Part shown: positions 36,290-47,900 of the stretch, one piece after another
Layout of the letters: each line of letters starts with the position of its first letter
Numbering within the stretch: position 1 is the stretch's first letter
NCBI GenBank assembly: GCA_014529385.2
Contig: CM043966.1
Location: 141,220,211-141,284,210 of the forward strand
Direction of reading: 5' to 3'
Origin: Adiantum capillus-veneris
Taxonomy: Eukaryota; Streptophyta; Polypodiopsida; Polypodiales; Pteridaceae
DNA: 64,000 bases
Notes under the pieces: model-generated
Database searches by the model: none
The model's input: only the letters and a program-made list of their open reading frames with translations
Told to the model about the DNA's origin: nothing
Program-made: the position numbers and the translations under genes

Positions 36290-37481
36290 CGATAAGGTTA
36301 CTCATCAACAAATCATCAAGGAGTTCCATGAAAGTTTATGGGAAGGACATTGAGGTGTATGGGCAACATTGGTAGAAAAAAGGTATTGGTGGAAAGGGTT
36401 GTATAAGGATGTGGCTGAGTTTGTGGAGTCTTGTGTGACATGCCAAATGTATTCAAATGTGCGTCATCATGATGGACTACATCCTACTTATCCATTAGCC
36501 ATGCATTACAAATGGGTTGTGGACTTGGTTACAATGCCTTTGGGACTTTGGAAAATGAGGTATTTGGTGCTTGCAAGAGAAGATTTGTCTAATCAAGTTG
36601 AAGGGCATGCGTTGAGGACAAAGAGTACACAAGCTGTATGTAAATTTCTTCTTGAAGATGTGATCTGTCGCTATGGGTGTGTGGGAAAGATAACTGCAGA
36701 TAGAGGAGAATTGGATGCTGATGAAGCAAGGGAATTCTTCTCTAGAATGGGCATCAAACTAGCTTTAACTTGTGCTTATAACCCAGAGTGAAATGGAAAA
36801 AGTGAAAGAGGACATTCTCCAATAATCAAAGCTTTAGCTAAGGCTTGTGAAGGTAAGCTTGGAGAGTGGCCAAGGTTACTGCCATTTGCATTGTGGGCTG
36901 ACCGTACAACACATAGTTCAGTCACTGTCTATATGCCTGTTGAATTGATGTATGGCCAAAAACCTGTGATGCCAATTGAAGATGTAGTTCTTACATGGAA
37001 TGTATTGCCATGGGAAGATGGAATGAGTAGAGAAGACCTTCTTACATTGCACATACGGCAGTTAGAAAGAAAGCCTGAAGACATTGAGCTTGCAAAAGCT
37101 CGACTAAAGAATGCAAGGTTGAAAAACAAAGACAGATTTGACAAGATGCATAGGCTCAGGCCAAAAGACATTGAAGAAGGTGATTGGGTGTTGGTGTATG
37201 ATAGTAGCCTTGAAAACCAGCACTCTACAATAAGGAAGCTTGCAAAGAGATGGTTTGGTCCTTATGTTGTCAAACATGTGCATGGAAATGCAACTTACAC
37301 CTTGCGTGAATTGTATGGGACAGAACTGAAAATTTCCATTGCAGAAAAAAGAATTAAATTATTCAAAAGAAGAGGGAATGCTGATCCATTTGATATAAAA
37401 CCAATTGAAGAGGAAGATGAAGCCAACTATATGCAAACTGAGGATGAAAGTGAGAATATGGCGTTTGACCATGAGTTTTAA
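36290..37481 (+). pseudogene. GY integrase
   Basis: The His residues of the zinc-binding region lie in a part-broken frame just before 36369. CVTCQM gives the Cys pair. Catalytic-core signatures follow: WVVDLVTMPLGLW, ITADRGELDADEAREFF, then a TGA at 36789 just before the conserved NGKSERGHSPIIKALAKAC. Block 36891-37481 holds the core end (ALWADRTTHSSVTVYMPVEL) and a C-terminal GDWVLVYDSSLENQHST...RWFGPYVVKHV domain. No chromodomain is visible after it. Confidence 0.87.
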
Positions 37482-37526
37482 TGCTCTACAAATGTTGTTG
37501 TGGCACATACCGGAGGATGTGCAGGT

Positions 37527-37540
37527 TCAGAGGGGGTGGA
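37527..37540 (+). promoter_or_regulatory. Polypurine tract of GY
   Basis: TCAGAGGGGGTGGA directly precedes the 3' LTR start TGTCGTG. The same core GAGGGGGTGGA precedes the N2 LTR. Confidence 0.85.
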
Positions 37541-38757
37541 TGTCGTGTTGTGGCACGTACATAGTGTGAAATAAAAACATTCACCTCACTCTTGACACTT
37601 CTCGATGTATGCAAATAAAAGCAATCATGTACATATTGTGATATATGTTGAAGCATCTACTGTGGTCATTATCATGTACATACCTATCCGGGGAGTCGTG
37701 GCCCTGGATGTGGCGCATTTGCATGATTTTTCCACTTGATAAGATGCTTAATTTGGTTTTACAATGTATATATTCCAAGTGTTTCATGGTGGCACACTCA
37801 TCTCGCCTATAAAGACTCATGCGGGCAAAAAACTGCCAAAAATAGCAGCTAACAAGCGCCGTTGCAGAATTGCATGGAAAGTGACCCAAAATGGTATATT
37901 GATGGAAAATTATGCTTATCTATGCTTTTTATGCTTATGCGAGTGATCCCATAAATTTAGGGATTTTTCTGACTCTGTTTGGGATTTTTCGCATAAAAAA
38001 TTGGCATTTTTTGGGTCAAAAATGAGCTGAAAATGGCCTAGTTTTGGTCCAAAATGGAAAAATGGCCTACAAATTGACACATCAGCTGAAACTTACGTGG
38101 GTAAGAGATAGAGGACTTCTTTTTACAGAAAAGACCAGCAATTTTTCACTATTGTTCAATAGCTTCCATGGTTGCCCATTCTATGCCCATTCTATGTGTG
38201 CTGCAATCCCGCCTCTTCGCAATCTTGTATCTGAGCTTGTGAGGGAGTGAATTAGGGTTTCCCCTTATCAAAATGGTGTTTGGGATTCACTTTAGAAGCT
38301 TATAAATCTCTGCAAAATCAGAAAATGGTCATCGTGAAGGTGGAAGCTCGAGCATTCCTTTCAACTGTTTGATGTTATGACTATGTAATTGGGGGCGAGG
38401 CTACATGATACCATGAGAGAGGTTTGGGTTTTGATTGAGAATTGTGCTTGTATGAGCATTGAGGTTTCATGGCTGAAACTTTAGTGTTTTTAAATGGTAT
38501 TTTAAAGTGAAATTGAATGTGATTTGGTGATCCTCTCATCATAATCTCAACTACGAAAACAAGCAGATTCCAAGCATGATAGGAAAGAGGGTTTGTGACT
38601 TTGCTGTCATGAACGCTCCTAGATTTTCTGTCACCCTTAGAAAGAGAGTTGGTGATTCTCCACAAACGCTTTTTCACAAAGTGTTTGTGACTCTCATCAC
38701 AAACTCTCACAGCCAGAGGTTTTGCACCTTCCCAGCTAGACCGCACACTTTTCGACA
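37541..38757 (+). repeat. 3' LTR of GY
   Basis: 1217 bp, TGTCGTG...TTCGACA, followed by ACGT (38758-38761). Confidence 0.93.
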
Positions 38758-38761
38758 ACGT

Positions 38762-39999
38762 CCATATTCTCCTTCTCTAGTGTGTGCTTGGCTCAAGAGG
38801 GTCACTATGTATAAATTGTGTATATCAAGTGTGTTCAAGAGCTAATTTAAACTCCTAATCTATGATTTTTTTACAAATAAAAAACACCTCTTTCTTATTT
38901 AATGTATAAACTTCTTTCTCAAGGCCGTTTTACAGTACCCTTCTATATGTGAAAATATGAAATCTATTGCACTCACGTGATAGTCACATAATTATAAAGT
39001 GATCCCCTCAAGGTGCTTGGTGTGGTTCATGTGAAGTATCTAGGGTTTGAGATATGTGATCATTACCAAGAGGATCATGTAAGGGTTCTGAAGGGTGAGT
39101 GCCATATTTGGTCTCAAGAACCTAAGTATCCTTGTCGAATTTGGGACTCCCAATCTACGTATTTGAACTTTGCTTTACATTTTTCTAGATGTTTGAAGCT
39201 ACAAAGTTACAGGGAAGATTGTTACATGAGACAAAGGGAAATGTTTCAACATTTGAAATAGTTGAGGAGATTTGGAGAGGAGGTCGATTAGTCACCATAG
39301 AAAAGGAAGGACATGAAATAGGGTTGCTGTGATGAGAGAGTTGAGAAAATTTGTGTTAAACCCCTAGTTAAACCTTGAATCACCAATGCCCGTGTCCACT
39401 GGACAACCCTTCAACAAAGTCAACACATATGGGCCTCCTTTTCCTTGTGTGAGAACAATATTAGATGCCTCTTTTCTAACAATAATGTCTTGTATCAAAC
39501 TTGCCTTGTACGCACATGATAAAGAGGATCTACATAGAGTGAACCTCTCAAGGGGTGTCGTTAGTATTAAATGGCTATGCAAATAAGTAGTTGTGGTATG
39601 GCTTGCTTTGAAAAATTCCTTACAATGTTATGCATATGTATGGTCGGTTGAAATTTCTGAGAATTGTTTCAGAAATGTGGAAGCCCATGCTGGGGTGGCT
39701 AGTTTATGGATTGAAAACCATATCATTGGACAAAGGGGGTTCCATAAAAAAAAAGAGTTCTCCTTTTGAGCTTGAGTTGAGTTTTTGTTATGCAGAGTAA
39801 TTTAGACAATGCATCTAAACATCTACTTTATGGGATAATCTTTTCCTAACTCAATAACTTAATACTGATAGCTCAATTGTATGGTAATACTGTCTAAGAA
39901 AATACATGCAAAAACTCTAAAAACACAATATGAATGCAAAAGCATGAAAACAAAAGCTCACAAAAATAAAATCCCCGGTTCTCTAATCCACTCAAATAC
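38762..39999. other. Non-coding flank right of GY
   Basis: No gene is supported. Part of 38790-39040 resembles 6130-6400 (a CACTATGTGTA... start and TACCCTTCT...CTCACGTGATAG later), so an unclassified dispersed repeat is likely. Confidence 0.45.
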
Positions 40000-40412
40000 A
40001 TGAAGAACGTTGCAATGCCAACAACAGGGGGACTGAGAGAATATCTAGAGGATAGGCATCCTCTAATAAGTAAACCAAATGTGAGATTCATCAAAACCAA
40101 CAAAGCCATGAGAGTGCTTACGGATTATGCTCATGAGGGCTTATATAGATTCACAAACAAGGATCCATATATCTTTTACAAGTTTGTAGAGCCCTATGCT
40201 AGAGAGTTGACCAACCATAACAATATCTATGCCTTCACATATATAGATGCCCATGGAGTGCAAGATTTGATGGTAGATAAGTATGGAAGAGAGTACAAAC
40301 TTGTTGATCCAATTGACTTAAAAGGGTATACATACAAGGGTACTCCAATCTCTACGTACTTTCAGACAAAAATGATGCCAGAGTACACTTCAGAGAGGAT
40401 TCCACAAATTTT
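40000..40412 (+). CDS. Unrecognised ORF fragment, truncated by copia sequence
   Basis: From ATG 40000 a frame of about 137 codons looks protein-like (varied composition, few low-complexity runs), for example GLREYLEDRHPLISK, FTNKDPYIFYKFVEPYAREL, YAFTYIDAHGVQDLMVDKYG. An in-frame stop lies a few codons upstream. At about 40412 the frame runs into the 5' leader of the C1/C2 copia family and so is truncated at its C terminus. I recognise no domain. It could be a scrap of a mobile-element ORF or of a host gene. Confidence 0.4.
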
Positions 40413-40754
40413 TTGTCGACCTTCTAATACTTGCCAGAGCTTGTTGAAATATGAGTAAACGAGAAGGGGTGTTCTGGCAACGCTGGCAACTAAGCCCTGG
40501 AGAACGTGACCTGCTCTAATACCAATTGTTGGAATTAGGGCTGCAAGGAAACGCACACAGCTTGGAGAAGACGAAGGAAGATCAAGGCACACAACAGAGA
40601 GTGAATTACTTAGTGTGCTATGGAAAGATTGATAGCCCTAGAGTGATGGGTGTCTATACAATGCATGGGGGAACAAAACCTCCTAAAGAGGGAAAAAATG
40701 CCCCGGCGGTCCTAGTGTGTTCACATACATCACTACCACATGTATATGGTAACC
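40413..40754 (-). mobile_element. Copia family fragment: leader, primer site and LTR
   Basis: 40413-40512 matches the 5' leader near 32700-32800. The primer site has one change (TGGTATTAGAGC on the minus strand, 40513-40524). The LTR (40527-40754) is 228 bp. On the far side, 40755-40767 resembles the complement of the polypurine tract, so the LTR may be flanked by both a tract and a primer site. Confidence 0.83.
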
Positions 40755-41061
40755 AATTTCCCTAGAGCTTCCTTGCCGCAACAAGGCTGGGTATATCTTG
40801 CAGTCATTGTTCCTATATACCATATTTTTAAGAAAATAGCTCATCAAGAGCTTTATGAGCACCACATTTAGCACACATATTGCACCAAGCACTGTCAATC
40901 ACCAAATATTTTCATACAATCCCTACCAAAGCTGCAAAGACCTCAAATGGCACACTAGCCGAGGCGATCGAACTGCTACAAAATTGGCCCCCGATGAAAT
41001 TTAACCAAGCAATATCTTGGTAACCGTAAATCCAATTGCTGATCTGAAAAGACCAACGCGC

Positions 41062-43343
41062 TGTCGGGGGATATGTGTTCGAAACGTGAGCTGGGCAGGC
41101 GCCGGACCTCTGGCTGTGGGAGGTGCAAGAGACTAGATGCCAAACACAAAGCAAAAGACTCTGAAAACACCTTAACTGCTAAAAATTGGACAACCGGAAT
41201 GTTTTAAGCTGCTAATGATTAGCCAAAGTGAAATTTGATTACAAATGTTTGCCGTAAACGACAGTGATGGTGTTGGGAGAGTTTAATGCTCTCAAATTAG
41301 ATTACGACTGTAAATTTCTCACTTATGCCTGCCATTAGAGCCAATTGAAGCTGATTAGGACGTACATATCCGGTAAATTTCACTCCCCTTATCTTTCCCT
41401 TTCCGAAATCTTCTTATCTGCTCTTGTCAAGCTTTACTCACCTTACCGAGATCCGCCTTCTCCTCTTTGGCTTGCTCTAGCCTCGCCTGGAATGTCTTCT
41501 TGCCTCGGCTTGATTAAGCCTTAACAAGATTTTTGCTCAAGCTCTCTTGCTTAAGTTCCTCCGGGCTTCTTGCTCCTTCGACCAAAGTTCGCGCTCTTTC
41601 ATCTTTGCTTTGCTTGCTTCGACAAGCTTCCTCGTCCAAGCTCCTTCGGCCTCGTCCTTAGCTCGTGAACGAGAGAGAGATTGCTTTTGCTCCTTACCGA
41701 GGATGAGAGAAAGATAGCTTGGTGATCTTGACTTCCTCCCAGGTGCTTTGCTTTCTTGGGCTCTTTGCTCTCTCAAGCATGAGAGAAAGAGCGTCTTGCT
41801 TGTACGAGGACGAGAGAGAGAGAGAGACCTACTCTTTCCATCCGGCTTTTTTCTTCGTCTCCTGCTTGCCAACCTAAGCACTTCCCCCTTCTTGCCCTCG
41901 TTGGCTCGCATACAATAGCCTTCCTTTGTTATTCTTTCCCCTTTGGCTTCGTGCCCTCCTTTGCTTCGCTTCCTTCTCCCCCCTTGGCTTCGTGCCCTCC
42001 TTTGCTTCGCATGCAAAAGATCCCCTTCCAATAATAGCATGCCCCCCTCCCTTAGCAACGACGGCGCCGTCGTTGCTAGGGAGGCGTAAAAACGACCTCC
42101 AGCTGACGTGGCATTCCGTCCTCGACCCCCGCAGAAAATGGCATAGGTACTACCGAAATGGGTCGCCTTGACGATCTGGTAAGGTTTCGCTTCATGCTCG
42201 CCGGCATTTACGTGCTCTACAAGCCGCTGCGAAGAGCTTTCTTCCTTTCGCCATCTCTCCACGCTGCCAGCCCGCCATGCTTCACTTCTTCTTTGTTTTT
42301 TCTTTCCCCATCCACACACTAAGCCCTTAATTTGGAATTGGACGGCCATTAAGTTGTTTAAGTGGGCGGACGGCCATTTGCTCCTTATATTGGGCGGCTT
42401 TACTTAGTGGCCTAGCTTGGGCGGTCGGTCTTCGAGCTCCACATTAGGCATACATATTGGCACAAATGCCGACCAATGCAATACATAGCATAACATCATT
42501 ATTTCCAACATCCCCTAGCTAGTAATATTACCATGAATTTTTGTGCCTGTAAATGGCCGCGAACAGTGTCACTAGCGTGCTAGATACAAGTATGAGTGAT
42601 TGCATTTGACGTAAGTTTTTCCATCACATTCAGTCAAAGAGTGTCAAACTAGCCAGGCATTGCCAATTACGACTACCGCCGGCCAACATTGGGCAGTCAT
42701 TGGCGTACATACCGGCTAGGCAATGTAGCAAGCATCAAATTTGGCGTACATATCGATTAAAGCACTGCTATCTCAAGCACTTATTTTGTTGTATTCAAAA
42801 TGCTTGGTGCTGCTCAAAATTCCCAGATTGCACACCGTCCGAACGGATCAAACTGGTACGGAACCGGCCCCCGACGAATCTTTAAAGGCTAATATCTCGG
42901 CAACCGGAAGTTCGATCACTGATCTAAAAAGACCGACATGCTCCACAAAGTGAGCACGTCAGGCCCGTGCATTCATTTCAATTCTGTCAACTCAGCTGCA
43001 GTTGCCCAATCCGGTACAGATATGCAATCGACTTAAACTTTGAACTGCCATAACTTCTTCACCGTAGCTCCAATCGACAAGCCGTAAAGACAGGCCGGTA
43101 GAGCACTTCAAGCACTGCAGTTCTAGATCATAAACTCACATATGTGCTCACTTCAGGCATACTCATTTTTGGCATCATTAAGGCATCTGTTGGCCCTTGT
43201 AAGCCGCATCTGGCATACATTAATCATTAGACTTGTCTTGTTAACAAGGCCTCATCACTGACCATTAATCAAGTAGGCTTCAAAGAAGCTTAGGTTACAT
43301 TTCTCTGCTCTTTTTCACATCATGGCAGCGGGGCTGCACGACA
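41062..43343 (-). repeat. 3' LTR of N2
   Basis: 2282 bp, TGTCGGGGG...GCACGACA. Contains a short GA tract (about 7 units, 41812-41826) and, on the minus strand, an open frame of 270 codons (41537-42349). Confidence 0.93.
41537..42349 (-). other. Open frame in the N2 LTR leader (possible leader peptide, unproven)
   Basis: A 270-codon frame starts at ATG 42347-42349, about 40 bases downstream of a minus-strand TATA-like AATATAAGG (about 42383-42391). It would therefore lie in the transcribed part of the LTR. It is very basic, with Arg/Lys/Ser-rich runs (RSRSPSYLSLIL, KRSKGGHEAKGERI). In the partner LTR the frame is split by small indels into 51597-52091 and 52018-52395. Purine-rich sequence makes chance open frames likely, so I do not call it a gene. 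Confidence 0.3.
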
Positions 43344-43358
43344 TCCACCCCCTCTAAA
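43344..43358 (-). promoter_or_regulatory. Polypurine tract of N2
   Basis: The minus strand reads TTTAGAGGGGGTGGA before the LTR start. Confidence 0.8.
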
Positions 43359-43933
43359 CCTGCACGCCTCCGGTCTGTGCCAATAGCACTTTAATATGCA
43401 TCGACTACAGGTACCTTAAGCTGCTTACCATCATCAGACTCACTTAACTGGTAAACCTATGAAAAAAAAATGAAAGAAGGCTTATACCCTATCATCAGTT
43501 GTCTAGCTTAACCATTAGGTATTTGTCCATCAAAAATCTCTGAACTGTATCTGTCGTATCTTCAAAGCATTCAATGATGGGTAACCTGTTTAGTGAACCC
43601 CGCCAGACTCAAGTGCTCCAATTAATGATGCACACAGCTTGACCATTAAGCTCTCTTTAAGGAACCCTGTCAAGCTCAAGTATGCCTTACTCTGTCTGCA
43701 CACGGAATGGCCGTCAAGTCCTTTACTTCAAGTTCTGTTAGCAGAACCAACTCAAAAGATGTGAAGATACTTCATTAATTGTCCAAAGAAGTTAGCTGGA
43801 AGCCGGCCATGTTATCTTATTGAATGCATAACCAAACACTCTTCTGACTTAACATAATCTAGAAAACAAAACCTTACATCTTGCAGCCTGCTACATTAGG
43901 CATTTGGTATCCTTTGCATCTGCAACTTGCACT

Positions 43934-44232
43934 TTAGTAGCCCCCAGGATCAAATGGGATAATAAGGAATTGTCCACACACTGGAGCATCATAGTATCCA
44001 CATGTTCCACATGAGAATACATTTCCTGTATCAATCAACATCAAGCATTTTTGGTTCAAATATGCTACCCTTGGTGCAAATAGCACGCAATTACTATGCA
44101 TACTGATCAATATCCATCCGTATTGAATCTGCTTGTGAATATCCTTAGAATCTCCTGGATCAAACACCATTGATATCACATAGCATTGATGGGCTCCGCA
44201 ATATACTAGAGCTTCACCTGAAGCATAGTACA
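43934..44232 (-). pseudogene. C-terminal end of the N2 acidic ORF, cut by COP
   Basis: The minus frame below the COP target duplication reads MYYASGEALVYCGAHQCYVI, contains VFDPGDSKD and CGTCGYYDAPVCGQF, and ends PFDPGGY. The DPGG endings match the end of the N1 acidic ORF (17258-17420). The first codons of the open frame above 44232 come from the COP LTR and do not belong to it. Confidence 0.5.
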
Positions 44233-44509
44233 TGTAGACATGTAGTAGTGTTAGTGTGTATACGCGCTTCACAAGGGGCACTTTTCTCCCACTGGGTTTT
44301 TCCCCCTGGACATCCGGTGTGAAAGGACACCTTATCTCTTAGGGTTTCATATAAGCTTTGTAGCTCTAAGTTTGTATACTCTATTATTCTAATACAGAGA
44401 GACAGACTACAGAGATCTCGTACGCAAGCTCTGTGTCTTCTCCTTCTCCATCTTCTTCCTACTCTGAGTTGCTGTCTTCCTTCTGTTTCCTATTTCATCA
44501 TCTTCAAAA
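44233..44509 (+). repeat. 5' LTR of COP
   Basis: 277 bp, starts TGTAGACATG. A TATA-like ATATAAG lies at 44349-44355. It ends TCTTCAAAA where the 3' copy has TCTTCAACA, so the terminal CA is mutated. Confidence 0.93.
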
Positions 44510-44511
44510 AT

Positions 44512-44523
44512 TGGTATCAGAGT
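44512..44523 (+). promoter_or_regulatory. Primer binding site of COP
   Basis: TGGTATCAGAGT, initiator-Met-tRNA type with the last position changed from C to T. Confidence 0.92.
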
Positions 44524-44900
44524 GAGGTGATTTCCAGAGCCTCTACTTGCGTTTTCGCGTCCGCGCGCGCAATCGCAGTTTTCAGGCAGTTTTCGGAAAA
44601 TTTGCTCGTGGGAGCATCCTCGACGTTCCGGGAGTATTCTGATCAGGCGACAGGCGACCTGGGGTTTTACCCCCCTTTCAAAGCCGTTTGAGCCCTCAGA
44701 ATTTTGTTCTGAGCAGCGTAGCAGAAGTTACTTTTCGGAGGCGTTTAGATCAAGAGGGTGTGCTTTTTGACAGATTTTCTTCAGGTAAACAGTTCTTTTG
44801 GGAAGCAGCTTGTCTTAGCTTTGTGCTGAGATTTTGTGTAGATTTTTGCTTGGATTGGAGAGGAGATTTGTGAATCTCTTGGAGGTTCTTTTGCTCTCTT

Positions 44901-47900
44901 GTGTGCATCCACAGTATGGCTCAATCTACGGAGAAAGAGATTTTTGGTGCGTTTACATCCGAAGACAAATTGGATGGTACCAACTATTCTCTTTGGTCTT
45001 TTATGGCCAAAAATGTTTTGGTTGGTAAAGGATTGTGGGATTATGTATCTGGAGATGAAGTTCGTCCAGGTAGCATTGCACCTGCCACGCCTGGTCGTGG
45101 TGCAGCTGTTGGTGCAGGACCCTCACAAGTCACTCCAGAGCAAAAGAGATGGGATACTAAAGATGCACAAGCTATGGCTGTGATTGCCTTAGCCATAAAG
45201 AGGACAATCACACCACATATCAGATCTTGCAGAACTTCTGAGGATGCTTGGAACACTCTGCAAGCTATGTTTAGAGGAAGAAATGCTGCCAGAATAGAGT
45301 TTTTGAAGAAACAACTTGACAAAATACAGATGGACGAAGGTGACGATATCGTCGAGCATCTTACAAAAATCAGGGATCTTAAAGAGAAATTGCTTAGCAT
45401 TGATGAAGTGATTCCAGAGAAGGACTTGGTTTCCAAAACACTCAATTCACTACCACCATCTTATTTGACTTTTCAGACTTCTTTGACTCTGTCTTTGCGA
45501 GCTAATCCTGAGCCTCTTCATTTTGAAGAGTTAGTGGCTTTGCTATTGCAGGAGGATCAATCACGTAAGAACAAGTCTTTACAGGTGGATGGTATGGATC
45601 GTGCTCTTGTTGTACAGAACAAAAACAAGGGTAAAGAGAGTGCTCATTACTCCAAGTGTGGTGCAGGACAATCTTCAGAGAAGGCCAAAGGTGATTCCGA
45701 CAAGTCCAAGAAGAAAGGTAAATGTCACTACTGCAAGAAACCTGGTCACTACATTAGTGAGTGTAAAAAGAGAATTGCTAAAGAAAAGAAGAAAGAGTCA
45801 AGTTTGGTTGTTTCAGCTTCTGGTGATTCTTCTATAGCTAAAGAAGAGTCTGCAAACTTTGTGCAGGATTCTTATGCTTTCGTAGTATGTTCAGATTTTT
45901 CTGCTTACAATGTTGACAAGACACAAATGATTTGGTACTTTGATAGTGGTGCATCCAGGCATATTACTTCAAGGAAAGATTTGTTTTGTTCATTGGATGC
46001 AGCTCCAGCAGGAAAGAAGGTGACATGTGCAAATAATGCTTCTTATCCAATCAAAGGCGTTGGTAAGATTTTGATTACCATTTCAGATGGTTCAGATTTA
46101 TGCTTGCCAGATGTCTTATATGTTCCAGGGATCAAGAAGAATTTGCTGTCTGTATCCTCTCTTGCAAAAAATGGTCTTCGGGTCATTTTTGAGGATGACA
46201 GACGTGTTGTACGAGATCGAGAGAATGGTTATTCTCTTATCACTACAGGTACGCTGGAAAATGGACTATTTGTGCTAGATCGTTATGAAAAGCAGATTCA
46301 GGTATGTATTGCAGAAACAAAGACTCAGGCCATGCAGGATGCTGAGTTGTGGCATGCTAGATTTGGGCATGTTAGTTATGGCAGTTTGATGACTTTACAA
46401 CGTCATAATATGGTGCATGATTTGTCTTTATTGGAGATGCCACCAAGACATGTATGTGAAGGTTGCGTTCTTGGAAAGATGCACAGATTTGCATTTTCGC
46501 AGGATGGTTCAGTTAGAGCGACACGAAAGTTGCAGCTTGTACACAGTGATGTATGTGGTCCTATGAGGACGCCATCTTTGGGAAACAGCCTTTATTTTGT
46601 GACCTTCATTGATGACTTTTCCAGGTTTTGTTGGGTGTATCCACTCAAAGCAAAGTCAGACGTGTTTGCAGTTTTTCAACATTATGTCGCCATGGTTGAA
46701 AATGAAACAGGCTGCAAAGTACAGACTCTTCGTACCGATCGAGGAGGAGAATACATGTTAGGTGCATTTAAGGATTTTTTGGGAAAGAAAGGCATTAAAC
46801 ACCAATGCACTATGCCATACACACCACAACAGAATGGTGTTGCAGAAAGGAAGAACATGTCTTTAATGGAGACGGCTAGATGTATGCTCAAGGCTAAGAG
46901 TTTGCCTCATAAGCTATGGATGGAGGCAGTTGCTTGTGCAGCACATGTTTTGAGCAGGTGTCCTACTCATGCCTTGAAGAACATTACTCCATATGAAGCT
47001 TGGTATGACAGAAAACCTTCAGTCAGTTATCTTCATATTTTTGGTTGTCTTGCTTATGCTCACATCCCTCAGCAATTACGTGGGAAGCTTGATGATAAAG
47101 CAATCGAATGTATATTTGTGGGGTACATTAGTGGAAGTAAAGGTTATAGACTTTACAATCCTGCTACAAACAAGATTTTTGAAAGTCGTGATGTAATTTT
47201 TGCAGAAACTACTGCTCAACCTATGGTTTCTTTTGATGTGCCTCATATGCAGACACATGATGTATTTGAAGGTTTGCTTCCTTCTTTTGTGGAGAATCAA
47301 GAATCACAACAGGTTGATAATCTTGATCAATCTTTTGATCAGCATGTGACACCTCATGATGTTGAGGAAATTGTGCGTGAAGAGCAAGAAGTTCTCAGGG
47401 AAGAAAGAACCTTGCCTAAATGGGTTCAGAAAACTTTGCAGGATAGCAAGTTGGATGCACTGTTGCCACGAAAAACACTTGCTGGTACTACTTTTGGCAG
47501 AGAGCAAGTAGATTTGGCTTGCTTTAGCACTCTTTGTGATGCAGATGAGCCTGATTTGTTTGAACAAGCTTTAGAGTGTGTTCAGTGGAAAGATGCTATG
47601 CAGCAAGAAATTGATTCTATTCATAAGAATCATACATGGGATCTAGTGGACTTGCCTACAGGTAAAAAGCCTATTGGTACAAAGTGGGTTTTTAAAGTAA
47701 AAAGGAAACAAGATGGTACTGTTGACAGGTACAAAGCAAGGCTTGTGGCAAAAGGCTATGCGCAACAGAAAGGCATAGATTATGATGAAACCTTTGCTCC
47801 TACTTCTCGTGCGTCCACAGTTAGATCACTAGTTGCAATTGCTGCTCATCATGGTTGGAAAGTGCATCAGTTGGATATCAAAACTGCTTTTTTGAATGGT

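Larger units (their letters stand above)
23944..38757 (+). mobile_element. Ty3/gypsy retrotransposon GY, degraded, split by copia copy C2
   Basis: LTRs at 23944-25142 and 37541-38757 share TGTCGTG...CGACA ends, flanked by ACGT on both sides (23940-23943, 38758-38761). Internal order: primer site, gag with zinc knuckle, protease, reverse transcriptase, RNase H, integrase, purine tract. This is the gypsy order, with integrase after RNase H. Copia C2 (26670-33047) sits between the gag and protease regions. At least five stops or frameshifts break the ORFs, and the visible reverse-transcriptase and protease active sites are altered. No chromodomain is seen at the integrase end. Confidence 0.93.

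Noticed and set aside
23944-38757. Endogenous plant virus (pararetrovirus) instead of a gypsy element
   Set aside because: There are two true LTRs, an integrase and a target duplication, and no movement or coat protein.
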